Source: 20CM-2-65-7 sp035943355 (GTDB taxonomy: Bacteria; Gemmatimonadota; Gemmatimonadetes; Gemmatimonadales; GWC2-71-9). Taken from it: DNA of 31,528 nucleotides. The notes beneath the pieces are model-generated. The model was given only the letters and a program-made list of their open reading frames with translations. It made no database searches and was not told the DNA's origin. Shown in pieces: positions 1 to 9,065 of this stretch. The position numbers were made by a program, and so were the translations under genes. The stretch spans positions 1 through 31,528 of the forward strand of contig DASZCG010000193.1 in assembly GCA_035943355.1 (NCBI GenBank), in the 5' to 3' direction. Within the stretch, counting starts at the first letter, position 1. Each line of letters starts with the position of its first letter.

Positions 1-1
1 G

Positions 2-2131
2 TCAAAGGGGACGTTGTATCTGCTCTCTTCCGTGGGAGGGCGGACCGTCGGTGCGATCTTTCGCGGCGCCGGCCATATCGCGCTCACGCCGCGCCAACCG
101 TTGGAACAGGAAACGCTCCACCGCTTGATCGGATCCGCGGCGCTCGACGACAGCGTTTCGGAAGTGATCCTGATCTTTTCCGACTCGACGCTGGGCCAGC
201 TTCGCGGGCTCAATTTCCACGCGGCTGCCGGCGAGGTTCCCGGCGATCTCCGCGGGCACGTGCACGATCTGGTCGAGAGTCTGAAAGGAAAGGAGGACGG
301 GTCGTTCGATCCCGATGTGTTGGGTTCGCTGCTGAACGACGAACCGAGCGGGTTCTTCCTGGCTGCGCTGACGCGCGTGAAAGGCTCACAGCTCCTGTTC
401 CAGTTCAATCCCGCGATCGTCGAAGCGGTGCAGCTCTATAAGCCCGCGAGCGAGCGGCACTGGGGTGCGAACTGGTCTGTCGTGACGCAGTTTGCGCCGG
501 CGCAAGAGGTACCCGGCACGGCGACGATGTGGCGGTTTCGGCAACGGCTGAGTGTGCTGAACTACCGGCTCGAAGTATGGCTCACGCCGACCGGCAGCGC
601 CGATCTGAACTACGTGGCGTCTGCCCGCCTGACGCTCCGCGGCGACGAGCCCGTTGGCCCCTGGCTGCGCTTTGGACTTCATCCAAAACTGATCGTCGAC
701 TCGGCACGCTGGAGCGATAGCACGCACGTGCCGGCGTTCAAGGCGAAGGATGATGATGAATTGTGGGTGCGAAGCCCGCGGCGCCTCGCCCTCGGCGACT
801 CGGGCACGCTCGAGGTGTTCTATCACGGCGATATGATCGATCGATACGTCAACTGGTTTTTCATCGATCCGGGCGCGGCGTGGTATCCTCGGAATAATCA
901 GGGCGACGCCGCCGCGACCTTCGACATCACCTTTCACAGCCCGGCATGGTATCCGATCGCCTGCATCGGCCAACAGACCGACTCCACCGTGGTAGACAAG
1001 GTGATGACGACGCACTGGATCATGAGCCAGCCGACGGCATTTGCCACGTTCAATCTCGGTCTGTTCGACACGTATCACGCGCAGTTACAGGGCGCGCCCG
1101 CCCTCGACGTCATGTTGTCCGAGGAAGCCCACCGCGAAATCCGGAAATTGCTGCGGAGCGACGTCTACATGTTCCCCGAGCAGCGCAATATGAAGCAGAC
1201 AGTTGCCGCGGACGTGTCGAACAGCTTGAAGTGGTTCACGTACGCATTCGGGCCGCCGCTCTACAACCACTTCTATGTCACTGAGATCCCGTACTTCGAA
1301 GGCGTGTCATTTCCGGGCTTGATCGACCTGTCGTGGGTGACGTTCCAGAACACTGCGCTCGAAGGTTTCTACGAATTCTTCCGCGCGCATGAGGTTGCGC
1401 ACCAGTGGTGGGGAAACGGCGTGCGTCCGGCGACCTACCGCGACTGGTGGCTGGCGGAAGGTGTGGCCTCGTTCTCGGGCCTGTGGTATCTCCAGGTCAT
1501 CCGCAAGAGCAACAAGGAGTACTTCCAGTTCTTCGACGAGTATTCCCGCAACATCAAGAACAACCGCGACGACGGCGCCATCTGGTTGGGGTATCGCAAT
1601 TTCTCGCCGGATCGGCCGTACGCCTACCAGGCGTACGTGTACGAAAAGGGCGCCTGGGTCATGCACATGCTGCGGATCATGATGCTCGACCTGAACACGA
1701 AGAAGGACGATCGCTTCAGCGCCATGATGCGCGACTTCCACGACACGTTCAAAGGCAAGAGCGCCACGACCGACGATTTCCGGCGCCTGCTGGAAGGCCA
1801 TCTCGGCGGCGCGTCGATGAACTGGTTCTTCGATCAGTGGGTCAAAGGCACGGCGATTCCGACTTACCACGTCGCGTGGACCGACGAGGCGACCCCTGAT
1901 GGCCGGCATCGCGTCCGGCTGCGCGTGACGCAGCAGGACGTGCCACCCGAATTCCAGGCATGGGTCCTCGTCTCCGCCGATCTCGGGGAGAATCGCTTTG
2001 CCAACTTCCGCATCAAGGTGAGCGGGGCGCAGACCGAGTATACGAGCCCCGTGCTTCCCGTCGCCGCGCGGGCGGTGACCTTCAACGAGTTGCACAGCGT
2101 CCTCGCAGATGTAAAGATGGAGCGGTGGTAG
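2..2131 (+). CDS. M1-family metallopeptidase (5' end outside window)
   Basis: Zinc metallopeptidase of the gluzincin M1 type, probably exported. Numbering from the TTG at position 14, the zinc site is HEVAH at residues 459-463, with the third ligand E482 exactly 18 residues after the second His. A YEKG motif downstream matches the catalytic-Tyr region of M1 enzymes. The GxMEN exopeptidase motif expected before the zinc site is not visible; that position reads EGVSFPGLIDLS, so aminopeptidase activity is not assured. The frame is open from base 2 and the first residues already look like interior sequence, so the true start and any signal peptide lie left of the window; the TTG is an edge artefact. 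The gene ends 20 bp before the S41 peptidase gene and probably shares its transcript. Family is clear; substrate is unknown. Confidence 0.9.
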   Translation, partial: SKGTLYLLSSVGGRTVGAIFRGAGHIALTPRQPLEQETLHRLIGSAALDDSVSEVILIFSDSTLGQLRGLNFHAAAGEVPGDLRGHVHDLVESLKGKEDGSFDPDVLGSLLNDEPSGFFLAALTRVKGSQLLFQFNPAIVEAVQLYKPASERHWGANWSVVTQFAPAQEVPGTATMWRFRQRLSVLNYRLEVWLTPTGSADLNYVASARLTLRGDEPVGPWLRFGLHPKLIVDSARWSDSTHVPAFKAKDDDELWVRSPRRLALGDSGTLEVFYHGDMIDRYVNWFFIDPGAAWYPRNNQGDAAATFDITFHSPAWYPIACIGQQTDSTVVDKVMTTHWIMSQPTAFATFNLGLFDTYHAQLQGAPALDVMLSEEAHREIRKLLRSDVYMFPEQRNMKQTVAADVSNSLKWFTYAFGPPLYNHFYVTEIPYFEGVSFPGLIDLSWVTFQNTALEGFYEFFRAHEVAHQWWGNGVRPATYRDWWLAEGVASFSGLWYLQVIRKSNKEYFQFFDEYSRNIKNNRDDGAIWLGYRNFSPDRPYAYQAYVYEKGAWVMHMLRIMMLDLNTKKDDRFSAMMRDFHDTFKGKSATTDDFRRLLEGHLGGASMNWFFDQWVKGTAIPTYHVAWTDEATPDGRHRVRLRVTQQDVPPEFQAWVLVSADLGENRFANFRIKVSGAQTEYTSPVLPVAARAVTFNELHSVLADVKMERW

Positions 2132-2151
2132 CCAAGAAGAGGAGATCGAGG

Positions 2152-3744
2152 ATGCAATGGAGCATCGTCGTGGCCGCGCTCGCGTTCGCAGTCCCCGCGG
2201 TGCCCGGGGCCGCAACGGCACAGAATCGGGCGGCCTACGAGGAGCTGCAGACGTTCTCCGGCGTGCTGACCTACGTGCGTCAGAACTATCCCGACACGGT
2301 CGGCTACGCGGAGCTCGTGGCGGCCGCGATTCGCGGTGTGCTTCGCTCCCTCGACCCCCACAGCTACTACATGTCGCGCCTCGACACGGAGCGCCGCAAC
2401 GCGCTCGAGCGTGGCGAGCTGTTCACCGTCGGTCTGAGCCTGGAGGAGGTGGAGGGCGCCGCCACAGTATTCGCCGTGGGGCCGCGGAGCCCGGCTGAGA
2501 AGGGCGGCATCCTCGCTGGCGATCGGCTCCTCGCGTTGAACGACACCGCCGTCGAGGGCGTCGAGATTGAGTTGATTCAGCTGCGACTGGCGGGTGAAAA
2601 AGGCTCGAAAGTGCGCCTGCGGCTGGAGCGCGGCCCGCGCCTCGATCCCGACACCTTCAGCGTCACTCTCAAGCGCGGCCCGTTTCAGTTACACGCGGTG
2701 TCGGGCGTGCGAATGGCGGACTCGGTCACGGGCTATCTGCGGCTCGAGGAGTTCCTGCAAGGCGCTCCCGCTGAGGTTCACGAAGCGCTCAAGCGGCTCC
2801 GGGCCTCGCATGCCCGGGGCGTCATCCTGGATATTCGCGCCAACCCCGGTGGGAATGTGAACGCGGCCGTCGAGGTGGCGAGTGAATTCTTTCCGAAGAA
2901 CACCGTCATCTTTCGCACCCGCGGCCGCAAACGGGGCGCCGATACGACGTACGTCACCACGCGCGACGGCGAGTTCCGGGATCTGCCCTTGATCGTCCTC
3001 ATCGACGAGCGCAGCGCCAGTGCCTCCGAAGCGCTCGCCGCCTCCTTCCAGGATCACGACCGCGCGCTGCTCGTCGGCAGGCGCAGCTTCGGTAAAGCGC
3101 TGATGCAGGCCTTCTTCCTGCTTCCCTCCGGCGACAACATCTGGCTCACGGTCGGCCACGTGATCACGCCCAGCGGGCGCGTCATCCAGCGCCGCTACCA
3201 GGGGCTCGGTTACGAGCAGTACCTGAGCTTTGCCGGCCGGTCGGGAGCGGAACAAGACACGGCCGCCGTCTACAAGACCGATGCGGGCCGCGTGGTCCGG
3301 GGTGGCGGCGGGATCGTGCCGGACGTCGTGGTGCCGATCAGCGCGCCATTGCCCGTCTGGTGGAGCGCCGCGGCGGACTCCGCGTTCGATGACGCCGTAT
3401 CGGACAGCGTCGCGCAGACACTCCCCGCGACACCGGCCGCCCGGACGGCGTGGCTGACGGCCGAGAGCGATTGGCGCGCCAAACTGTTGCCCCCATTTCT
3501 GACGCGCGTGCGCACGCGGCTTGGCGTTCCGGCCGCGACCGACAGCGTGCTCGATCGCCGGCTCGCGCGCATCCTCGCTGCGCGCACCGCGGAAGTGCGC
3601 TGGGGACCGGAGGCGCATGAGGAATTCCTGATCCGGAATGACCGCACGATTCGCGTCGCCGTCGAACAGTTCCCGCGGTTACGCGAACTGCTTGCTCCTT
3701 CCTCCGGACCCCCCCCCTCGGCTCCCAAGCCCGGACAGAACTAG
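2152..3744 (+). CDS. S41-family (CtpA-like) C-terminal processing peptidase
   Basis: Exported serine protease of the tail-specific type, about 530 residues. An N-terminal hydrophobic signal segment ends near AATAQN. A PDZ-like domain spans roughly residues 90-180 and the S41 core about 215-370. By alignment with E. coli Tsp, the Ser-Lys dyad is S290 (in SASASE) and K315 (in SFGKAL), and the conserved Asp is D301. The DPHSYY motif typical of S41 proteins precedes the PDZ. The ATG at 2152 was chosen for the AGGAG ribosome site just upstream. A GTG at 2125, overlapping the M1 stop, would add a basic KKRRSR stretch and give a more conventional signal peptide, so it remains possible. The last residues are Pro-rich and include a run of nine C. 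It is followed 13 bp later by the E1 gene. Confidence 0.9.
   Translation: MQWSIVVAALAFAVPAVPGAATAQNRAAYEELQTFSGVLTYVRQNYPDTVGYAELVAAAIRGVLRSLDPHSYYMSRLDTERRNALERGELFTVGLSLEEVEGAATVFAVGPRSPAEKGGILAGDRLLALNDTAVEGVEIELIQLRLAGEKGSKVRLRLERGPRLDPDTFSVTLKRGPFQLHAVSGVRMADSVTGYLRLEEFLQGAPAEVHEALKRLRASHARGVILDIRANPGGNVNAAVEVASEFFPKNTVIFRTRGRKRGADTTYVTTRDGEFRDLPLIVLIDERSASASEALAASFQDHDRALLVGRRSFGKALMQAFFLLPSGDNIWLTVGHVITPSGRVIQRRYQGLGYEQYLSFAGRSGAEQDTAAVYKTDAGRVVRGGGGIVPDVVVPISAPLPVWWSAAADSAFDDAVSDSVAQTLPATPAARTAWLTAESDWRAKLLPPFLTRVRTRLGVPAATDSVLDRRLARILAARTAEVRWGPEAHEEFLIRNDRTIRVAVEQFPRLRELLAPSSGPPPSAPKPGQN
3709..3717 (+). repeat. C9 homopolymer inside the S41 coding sequence
   Basis: Nine consecutive C residues encode part of a Pro-rich C-terminus about ten codons before the S41 stop. 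Such tracts are prone to slippage. The reading frame of the following E1 gene is also open through this tract. Confidence 0.9.
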
Positions 3745-3757
3745 GCTATCTTTCGGC

Positions 3758-5887
3758 ATGGCAACCCGTCAGCGCACCGCTCGCAAGGTGGCGCCCCCGT
3801 CGTCCACACTCTCCAAGGCTGATCTTCTCGATATCTACCGGCTGATGCTCTTGTCGCGCCGCATCGACGACAAGGAGATCCAGCTCAAGCGGCAAAACAG
3901 GATTTTCTTCCAGATCTCCGGCGCGGGTCACGAAGCCGTGCTGGTCGCCGCCGGAAAGGTCCTGCGCCCGGGCTACGACTGGTTCTATCCCTATTACCGC
4001 GATCGGGCCCTCTGTCTCGCCCTCGGCATGACGCCGACGGAGATGTTTCTGGCGGGGGTGGGCGCAGCCGAAGACCCCAACTCCGGCGGGCGGCAGATGC
4101 CGTCGCACTGGGGGCACAAACAGCTCAACATCGTGAGCCAGTCGAGTCCCACGGGCACGCAGTTTCTCCAGGCCGTGGGCTGCGCCGAGGCATGGCTGCG
4201 CTACAGCCGCAACGCCGACATAAAGGAAAAGCCGGTCCACGGCGACGAGATCGTCTACTGCTCGGCGGGTGATGGCACGACCAGCGAAGGCGAATGGTGG
4301 GAGGCGTTGAACAGCGCCAGCAATCTCAAGCTGCCCGTCGTGTTTCTCATCGAAGACAACAAATACGCCATCTCGGTGCCGGTCGAGGTCCAGACAGCCG
4401 GCGGCTCCGTCTCCAAGCTGGTGTGCAATTTCCCCAATCTGCTGCTGGAAGAAGTCGATGGCGGCGATCCGATTCTGTCGTATCAGGCGCTCCTGCGCGC
4501 GGCAGAGTGGTGCCGCCAGCGCAAGGGGCCCGCGATCGTGCATGCCCATGTCACTCGACCGTATTCGCATTCCCTCTCCGACGACGAAATCCTCTACAAG
4601 CCCCCTCGCGAACGCGAAGAAGAAGCCAAGCGTGACCCGCTGGTGACCTTCCCGAAGCGTCTCCTGGAGGAAGGCGTCGCGACGGAGAGCGAGATCGAGG
4701 CGATCAAGGCGCAAGTCGAGGAAGAGATTCAGGTCGCCGCCGACATGGCGCTGGCGTCGCCGCAGCCCAAGCCCGAAACCGCGATGCTCTGGGTCTATTC
4801 GCCGGACGTCGATCCCACGTCCGAGCAGTTCGATACCGAGGACGATCCCCACTTCACGGGCGAGCCGACCACCATGGTGGATCTGCTGAACGCCTGCATG
4901 AAGGACGAGATGGCGCGCGACCCACGGATTCTCGTGTTCGGCCAAGACGTGGCCGACGTCAGTCGCGAGCAATACCTGAAGGAAGTGAAAGGCAAGGGCG
5001 GCGTCTTCAAGGTCACGTGGGGTCTGCAGCGCCAGTTCGGCAGCGATCGCGTCTACAACTCGCCGCTCGCCGAGGCAAACATCGTCGGCCGAGCCGTCGG
5101 CCTGGCCACTCGCGGGCTGAAGCCCGTGGTCGAGATTCAATTCTTCGACTACATCTGGCCCGCCTATCACCAGCTGCGCAACGAGCTCGCCACGATGCGC
5201 TGGCGCTCGAGCAATGCATTCAGCGCGCCGGTCGTCGTGCGCGTCACGTACGGCGGCTACCTCAAAGGCGGCTCGCTCTATCACTCGCAGACGGGCGCCG
5301 TCGTCTTCACCTCGGTCCCGGGCCTGCGCGTGATCTGTCCGGCGACGGCGCTCGACGCCAACGGCCTGCTGCGCACGGCGATTCGCTGCGACGATCCCGT
5401 CATCTTCCTCGAGCACAAACATCTGTATCGCCAGACCTACAACAAGGCTCCCAATCCCGGTCCCAACTTCATGATCCCCTTCGGCAAGGCGAAGGTGGTG
5501 CGCGCAGGGACCGGGCTGACGGTGATCAGCTACGGCGCGGTCGTGCAGCGCGCGCTCGTCGCCGCACGAGAGCTCGAGGAGAAAGACGGCGCGAGTGTGG
5601 AGGTCATCGACCTGCGGTCGCTGTCGCCGGTGGACTGGGAGACCATCGAGACCTCGATCCGGAAGACGAACAAGGTGATCGTGGCCTACGAGGATGCCCA
5701 CTCCTGGGGCTACGGCGCCGAGATCGCCGCGCGTATCGCCGATCAATGCTTCGCCTGGCTCGACGCGCCGGTGAAGCGCGTCGCGTCTACGGACACCTTT
5801 GTCGGGTACGCCCCCGACCTCGAAGACTATATCCTGCCCCAAGTGGAGGATCTCGCGCAGGCGATGCGCGAGCTGCATGCGTTCTAA
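3758..5887 (+). CDS. Fused 2-oxoacid dehydrogenase E1 (alpha + beta), probably branched-chain type
   Basis: Thiamine-diphosphate-dependent E1 component that decarboxylates a 2-oxoacid and passes the acyl group to lipoyl-E2. About 709 residues carry both subunits in one chain. The alpha half (about 20-350) has the ThDP motif starting GDGTTSEG at residue 171 and closing with EDN at 199-201. The beta half begins near residue 370 and includes VYNSPLAEANIVG, the EIQFFDYIWPAYHQL segment and a C-terminal transketolase-like domain. Overall similarity is to branched-chain 2-oxoacid dehydrogenase (BkdA1/A2); pyruvate or acetoin as substrate cannot be excluded. The ATG at 3758 begins a short basic N-terminus just before the conserved alpha-subunit helix and sits 13 bp after the S41 stop. 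No E2 or E3 gene is present. The 3' end overlaps the next gene by 11 bp. Confidence 0.93.
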   Translation: MATRQRTARKVAPPSSTLSKADLLDIYRLMLLSRRIDDKEIQLKRQNRIFFQISGAGHEAVLVAAGKVLRPGYDWFYPYYRDRALCLALGMTPTEMFLAGVGAAEDPNSGGRQMPSHWGHKQLNIVSQSSPTGTQFLQAVGCAEAWLRYSRNADIKEKPVHGDEIVYCSAGDGTTSEGEWWEALNSASNLKLPVVFLIEDNKYAISVPVEVQTAGGSVSKLVCNFPNLLLEEVDGGDPILSYQALLRAAEWCRQRKGPAIVHAHVTRPYSHSLSDDEILYKPPREREEEAKRDPLVTFPKRLLEEGVATESEIEAIKAQVEEEIQVAADMALASPQPKPETAMLWVYSPDVDPTSEQFDTEDDPHFTGEPTTMVDLLNACMKDEMARDPRILVFGQDVADVSREQYLKEVKGKGGVFKVTWGLQRQFGSDRVYNSPLAEANIVGRAVGLATRGLKPVVEIQFFDYIWPAYHQLRNELATMRWRSSNAFSAPVVVRVTYGGYLKGGSLYHSQTGAVVFTSVPGLRVICPATALDANGLLRTAIRCDDPVIFLEHKHLYRQTYNKAPNPGPNFMIPFGKAKVVRAGTGLTVISYGAVVQRALVAARELEEKDGASVEVIDLRSLSPVDWETIETSIRKTNKVIVAYEDAHSWGYGAEIAARIADQCFAWLDAPVKRVASTDTFVGYAPDLEDYILPQVEDLAQAMRELHAF

Positions 5888-8800
5888 GCCGGCCATCGCT
5901 TACACAGTTCTCTTCTTTCTCTCCGGGGCCACCGGGCTCATCTACGAGCTGCTGTGGGTCCGCGTGCTGTATCAATCGTTCGGCTCGACGATTCAGTCGG
6001 TCACGACCGTCGTGGCGGCGTACATGGGCGGCCTGGGGCTGGGCGCGTGGCTGTTCGGGCGAATCGCCGACCGGTCACCGCGGCCCGCGGTGCTGTACGG
6101 CTGGCTCGAACTTGCGATCGGCGCGTTCGGCGTCATCTCGCCGCTGGTGCTCGGCCTGGCGCACTGGCTCTACATCGGTGCTGCGGGCGCTCTCGCGCTC
6201 CAGGGCGGCGCCAGTGTAGCGCTGCGCTTCGGCTTGGCAGCGCTCGTGCTGCTGATTCCCACGACTCTCATGGGCGGGACGTTGCCCGTGCTGACGCGTG
6301 CGCTCATGGGCGACGATCGCGACCTTCTCAAGCCATCACTCGGCCGGCTCTATGGGCTCAACACGCTCGGCGCGGTGACGGGCACGGCGCTCGCGGGATT
6401 CTTCCTGGTCGAGTTTGTGGGCGTGCGCGCCTCCCTGTGGGCTACCGCGGCACTCAACCTCGCGATTGGCGTTGCCGCGATTCGGCTCGGTCGCGAACCG
6501 GGGATTTCCGACTCCGGGCGGCAGCGCGGGGTTCAAGAACTCGGGACTGTCACCTCAGACCATCTCCGCACTCTCGCCCTGATGCTGCTCGGGTTCACCG
6601 CCTTCGCCTCGTTGCTCGACGAGATCGCGTGGACCCGCGTGCTCGTGATGATCGTCGGCGGCTCGACCTACGCGTTCACGTTGATCCTGCTGGTTTTCCT
6701 GCTCGGCATTGGCCTCGGCAGCGTGATCGTCGCGCGCCGCAGCCTGCCCCGGGATGAAACCGCCGCCGCCGCGGCCGTCGCGCAGGGCATCACCGGCACC
6801 GGCGCCGCGTTGTTGTTCCTCTTCTTTGGCTTCCTGCCCACCTACATCATCGCCGTGTTCCAAATTCCCGACCTCAGCGCGGCGTCGCGCTTGCTCTTGA
6901 TGGGTGTGGCCGTCGGCGCGGTCGTGCTCGTCCCGGCGATCGGGATGGGAATGACGTTTCCATTGCTCACCGATCTCACGGCGCGCCCCAGGGACGCGCG
7001 CGGCGCTGATGTCGGCGCGGCATACGCGCTGAACACGGTGGGCAGCATCCTCGGTGCCGTGCTCACCGGGTTCGTGCTCGTCGTCGTGGTGGGTACGCAA
7101 ACCACGCTGCGCCTGGGCCTGGTCGTGAACGGGCTCGCGGCGCTCGTCCTCGCCGGCTTCGCGGCGCGAGGCATCGCCGAAGGCTCGCAGGACCACCGCC
7201 GCCTGCGAGTCCGCGTGATGTCCGCGGGCATCCTCGGGACGCTCGCGGTCGTGGCCGCGTTCGGCGGCCCCGGCTGGAGCACCCGGCTGATCGACCTCGG
7301 GCCGACTATCTATGCCCGCCAGCGCATGGACACTCCGGCCCGGCGCCAGTTTCTCGCCCACCGCGGCGTTCGCCAGCTGACGTTTCGTGAGGGACCGAAC
7401 GCCACTGTCAGCGTCTGGGAGGGCGAAGCCGGGCGAACGCTGCGCGTGAACGGCAAAGTCGATGCGTCGGATCGCGGCGACATGGACACGCAGATCATGC
7501 TCGGTCTGGCGCCGGTCGTCGCCCGTCCCGGAGCGGCATCATCGCTGCTCATCGGGTACGGGACCGGCGTCACTGCTCACGTGCTCGCGTCCGTGCCGGC
7601 GATGGCGCGCGTCAAGGTCGTCGAAATCGAGCCAGCGGTGATGGGGACAGACAGCCTGTTCCGGGGCGTCAACCAGTCGGTGCTCTTCCGTCCCAACGTC
7701 CGCGTTGTCATCGACGACGCGCGCAGCGCGCTGCAGCTCGATCGCGATCGCTACGATATCATCGTTTCCGAGCCGTCCAACCCCTGGATTGCGGGCATCG
7801 CGACGCTGTACACGCCGGAATTTTTCCGCATCGCGAAGGCCAAGCTTTCCGATGACGGCGTCTTCTGCCAATGGATCCAGCTGTACCAGCTGCCGCTGCC
7901 GATCGTCGCCGGAATCGTGCGCAGCCTGCGGCAGGTGTTCCCGCATGTGAATGTGTGGTTCGGGGGAACCGCCGATCTTCTGGTGTTGGGCTCGTCCCGC
8001 CCGCTGACGTATGACCAGAAGTGGCTGGGTGCGCTGATCGGACCCGGCGGTCGCTTGCACTCCCTCGTGCACGAGTGGCTCAGTATCGATTCACCCGACC
8101 AGTATTTTGGCCGGCTCCTGCTCGGCGATTCCGGTGCGTCGCGGCTCGTCGAGCGCGCCCGGTTCGATCATACCGACAATCGCCCGCGGCTCGAATTCGT
8201 CGCGGCCCGCCGCTTCCTCGACCCCATGAGCGCCGTCTACGCCGTTTTCGATTCGGTGGTGCGAATCGGCAACCACGAAGACGGTACTTCGTCGCTCGCA
8301 TTGATCCACATTCTGGCCGCGCGTCGCAGCGATGCTGAGCTGCTTCCGTATCTCGACGCCGCGCGGGGCGCGCAGCCGGATGTCGCGGAGTGGACTGCGC
8401 GAACCGCGGAAGTGCGCCTGGCAATGGGTGATACGGCAACAGCCGACTCGCTCCTGGACCTGGCGATCGCGCGGGGAGCGAACCCGGATGCGCTGCTCAG
8501 CCGCGCGCTGCTCGCGGCCGCGCGCAACAAGCCACTGGCGGGTGTGGCATTGCGAGAGGCACTGGCGGCAGGCGCCGACACAGCGCAGGTCCGCGCCGCC
8601 CTGTCATTGGTCGCCGTACGGAGCTCGCGCTGGCGCGACGCTGCGATTCAGGCGCGCGGCGCCCTTGCCGCGGCGCAGGGTACCTTCCGCCATCCGTTTC
8701 CGGGAGAATTCCTCGCGCAGGCGCTCAGTCAGATCGCGCTCGACGCACCCGCTCCCCTCGCGGACAGCCTGCTCAGCTACGCCGTGACCCGACGGCCCGG

Positions 8801-9065
8801 CTCCGCTCGCTTGCGGGAGCTGTCGGCCGTTGCGGCGCTGCGCGCCGGCCGGTGCGACGATGCGGCCGCGAGCTTCGTGGAGCTCTTGGACTTCGCGTAC
8901 GTGCGGGAAAACGGCCCGGCACTCGTGCGTGAGTGCTGGGCGGAACAGCGCGCCACGCCTACGGGAAGCGGGACCCCGGGGGCGGGGGGGACGCGGGGGG
9001 CGGGGGCGACGCGGGGGGCACCGGGGACTGGGGCCGCTGCGAGGCGGATGGAGGAGAAGCGCTGA
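5877..9065 (+). CDS. Membrane-embedded fused transporter-like / spermidine-synthase-like protein with helical C-terminus
   Basis: About 1062 residues in three parts. Residues 1 to about 475 hold many hydrophobic segments resembling the MFS-like half of fused MFS/spermidine synthase proteins. Residues about 490-760 form a Rossmann methyltransferase-like domain with a nucleotide loop at GYGTG (560-564), then VVEIEP and VVIDDAR. The segment that is usually an Asp-containing D(S/T)xDP catalytic motif in aminopropyltransferases reads SEPSNPW here, so true spermidine synthesis is doubtful. Residues about 790-1030 are Ala/Leu-rich helices suggestive of tetratricopeptide-like repeats. The last ~35 residues are a Gly/Ala/Thr/Arg low-complexity tail. 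The ATG at 5877 overlaps the E1 stop by 11 bp. The 3' end overlaps the convergent kinase gene by 107 bp. The fold is well supported; the function is not known. Confidence 0.85.
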   Translation: MRSKPAIAYTVLFFLSGATGLIYELLWVRVLYQSFGSTIQSVTTVVAAYMGGLGLGAWLFGRIADRSPRPAVLYGWLELAIGAFGVISPLVLGLAHWLYIGAAGALALQGGASVALRFGLAALVLLIPTTLMGGTLPVLTRALMGDDRDLLKPSLGRLYGLNTLGAVTGTALAGFFLVEFVGVRASLWATAALNLAIGVAAIRLGREPGISDSGRQRGVQELGTVTSDHLRTLALMLLGFTAFASLLDEIAWTRVLVMIVGGSTYAFTLILLVFLLGIGLGSVIVARRSLPRDETAAAAAVAQGITGTGAALLFLFFGFLPTYIIAVFQIPDLSAASRLLLMGVAVGAVVLVPAIGMGMTFPLLTDLTARPRDARGADVGAAYALNTVGSILGAVLTGFVLVVVVGTQTTLRLGLVVNGLAALVLAGFAARGIAEGSQDHRRLRVRVMSAGILGTLAVVAAFGGPGWSTRLIDLGPTIYARQRMDTPARRQFLAHRGVRQLTFREGPNATVSVWEGEAGRTLRVNGKVDASDRGDMDTQIMLGLAPVVARPGAASSLLIGYGTGVTAHVLASVPAMARVKVVEIEPAVMGTDSLFRGVNQSVLFRPNVRVVIDDARSALQLDRDRYDIIVSEPSNPWIAGIATLYTPEFFRIAKAKLSDDGVFCQWIQLYQLPLPIVAGIVRSLRQVFPHVNVWFGGTADLLVLGSSRPLTYDQKWLGALIGPGGRLHSLVHEWLSIDSPDQYFGRLLLGDSGASRLVERARFDHTDNRPRLEFVAARRFLDPMSAVYAVFDSVVRIGNHEDGTSSLALIHILAARRSDAELLPYLDAARGAQPDVAEWTARTAEVRLAMGDTATADSLLDLAIARGANPDALLSRALLAAARNKPLAGVALREALAAGADTAQVRAALSLVAVRSSRWRDAAIQARGALAAAQGTFRHPFPGEFLAQALSQIALDAPAPLADSLLSYAVTRRPGSARLRELSAVAALRAGRCDDAAASFVELLDFAYVRENGPALVRECWAEQRATPTGSGTPGAGGTRGAGATRGAPGTGAAARRMEEKR

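Noticed and set aside
3746..5896. 716-codon open frame on the minus strand opposite E1
   Set aside because: It mirrors the E1 gene, is rich in Arg/His/Gly with no known motif, and arises from high-GC codon bias.
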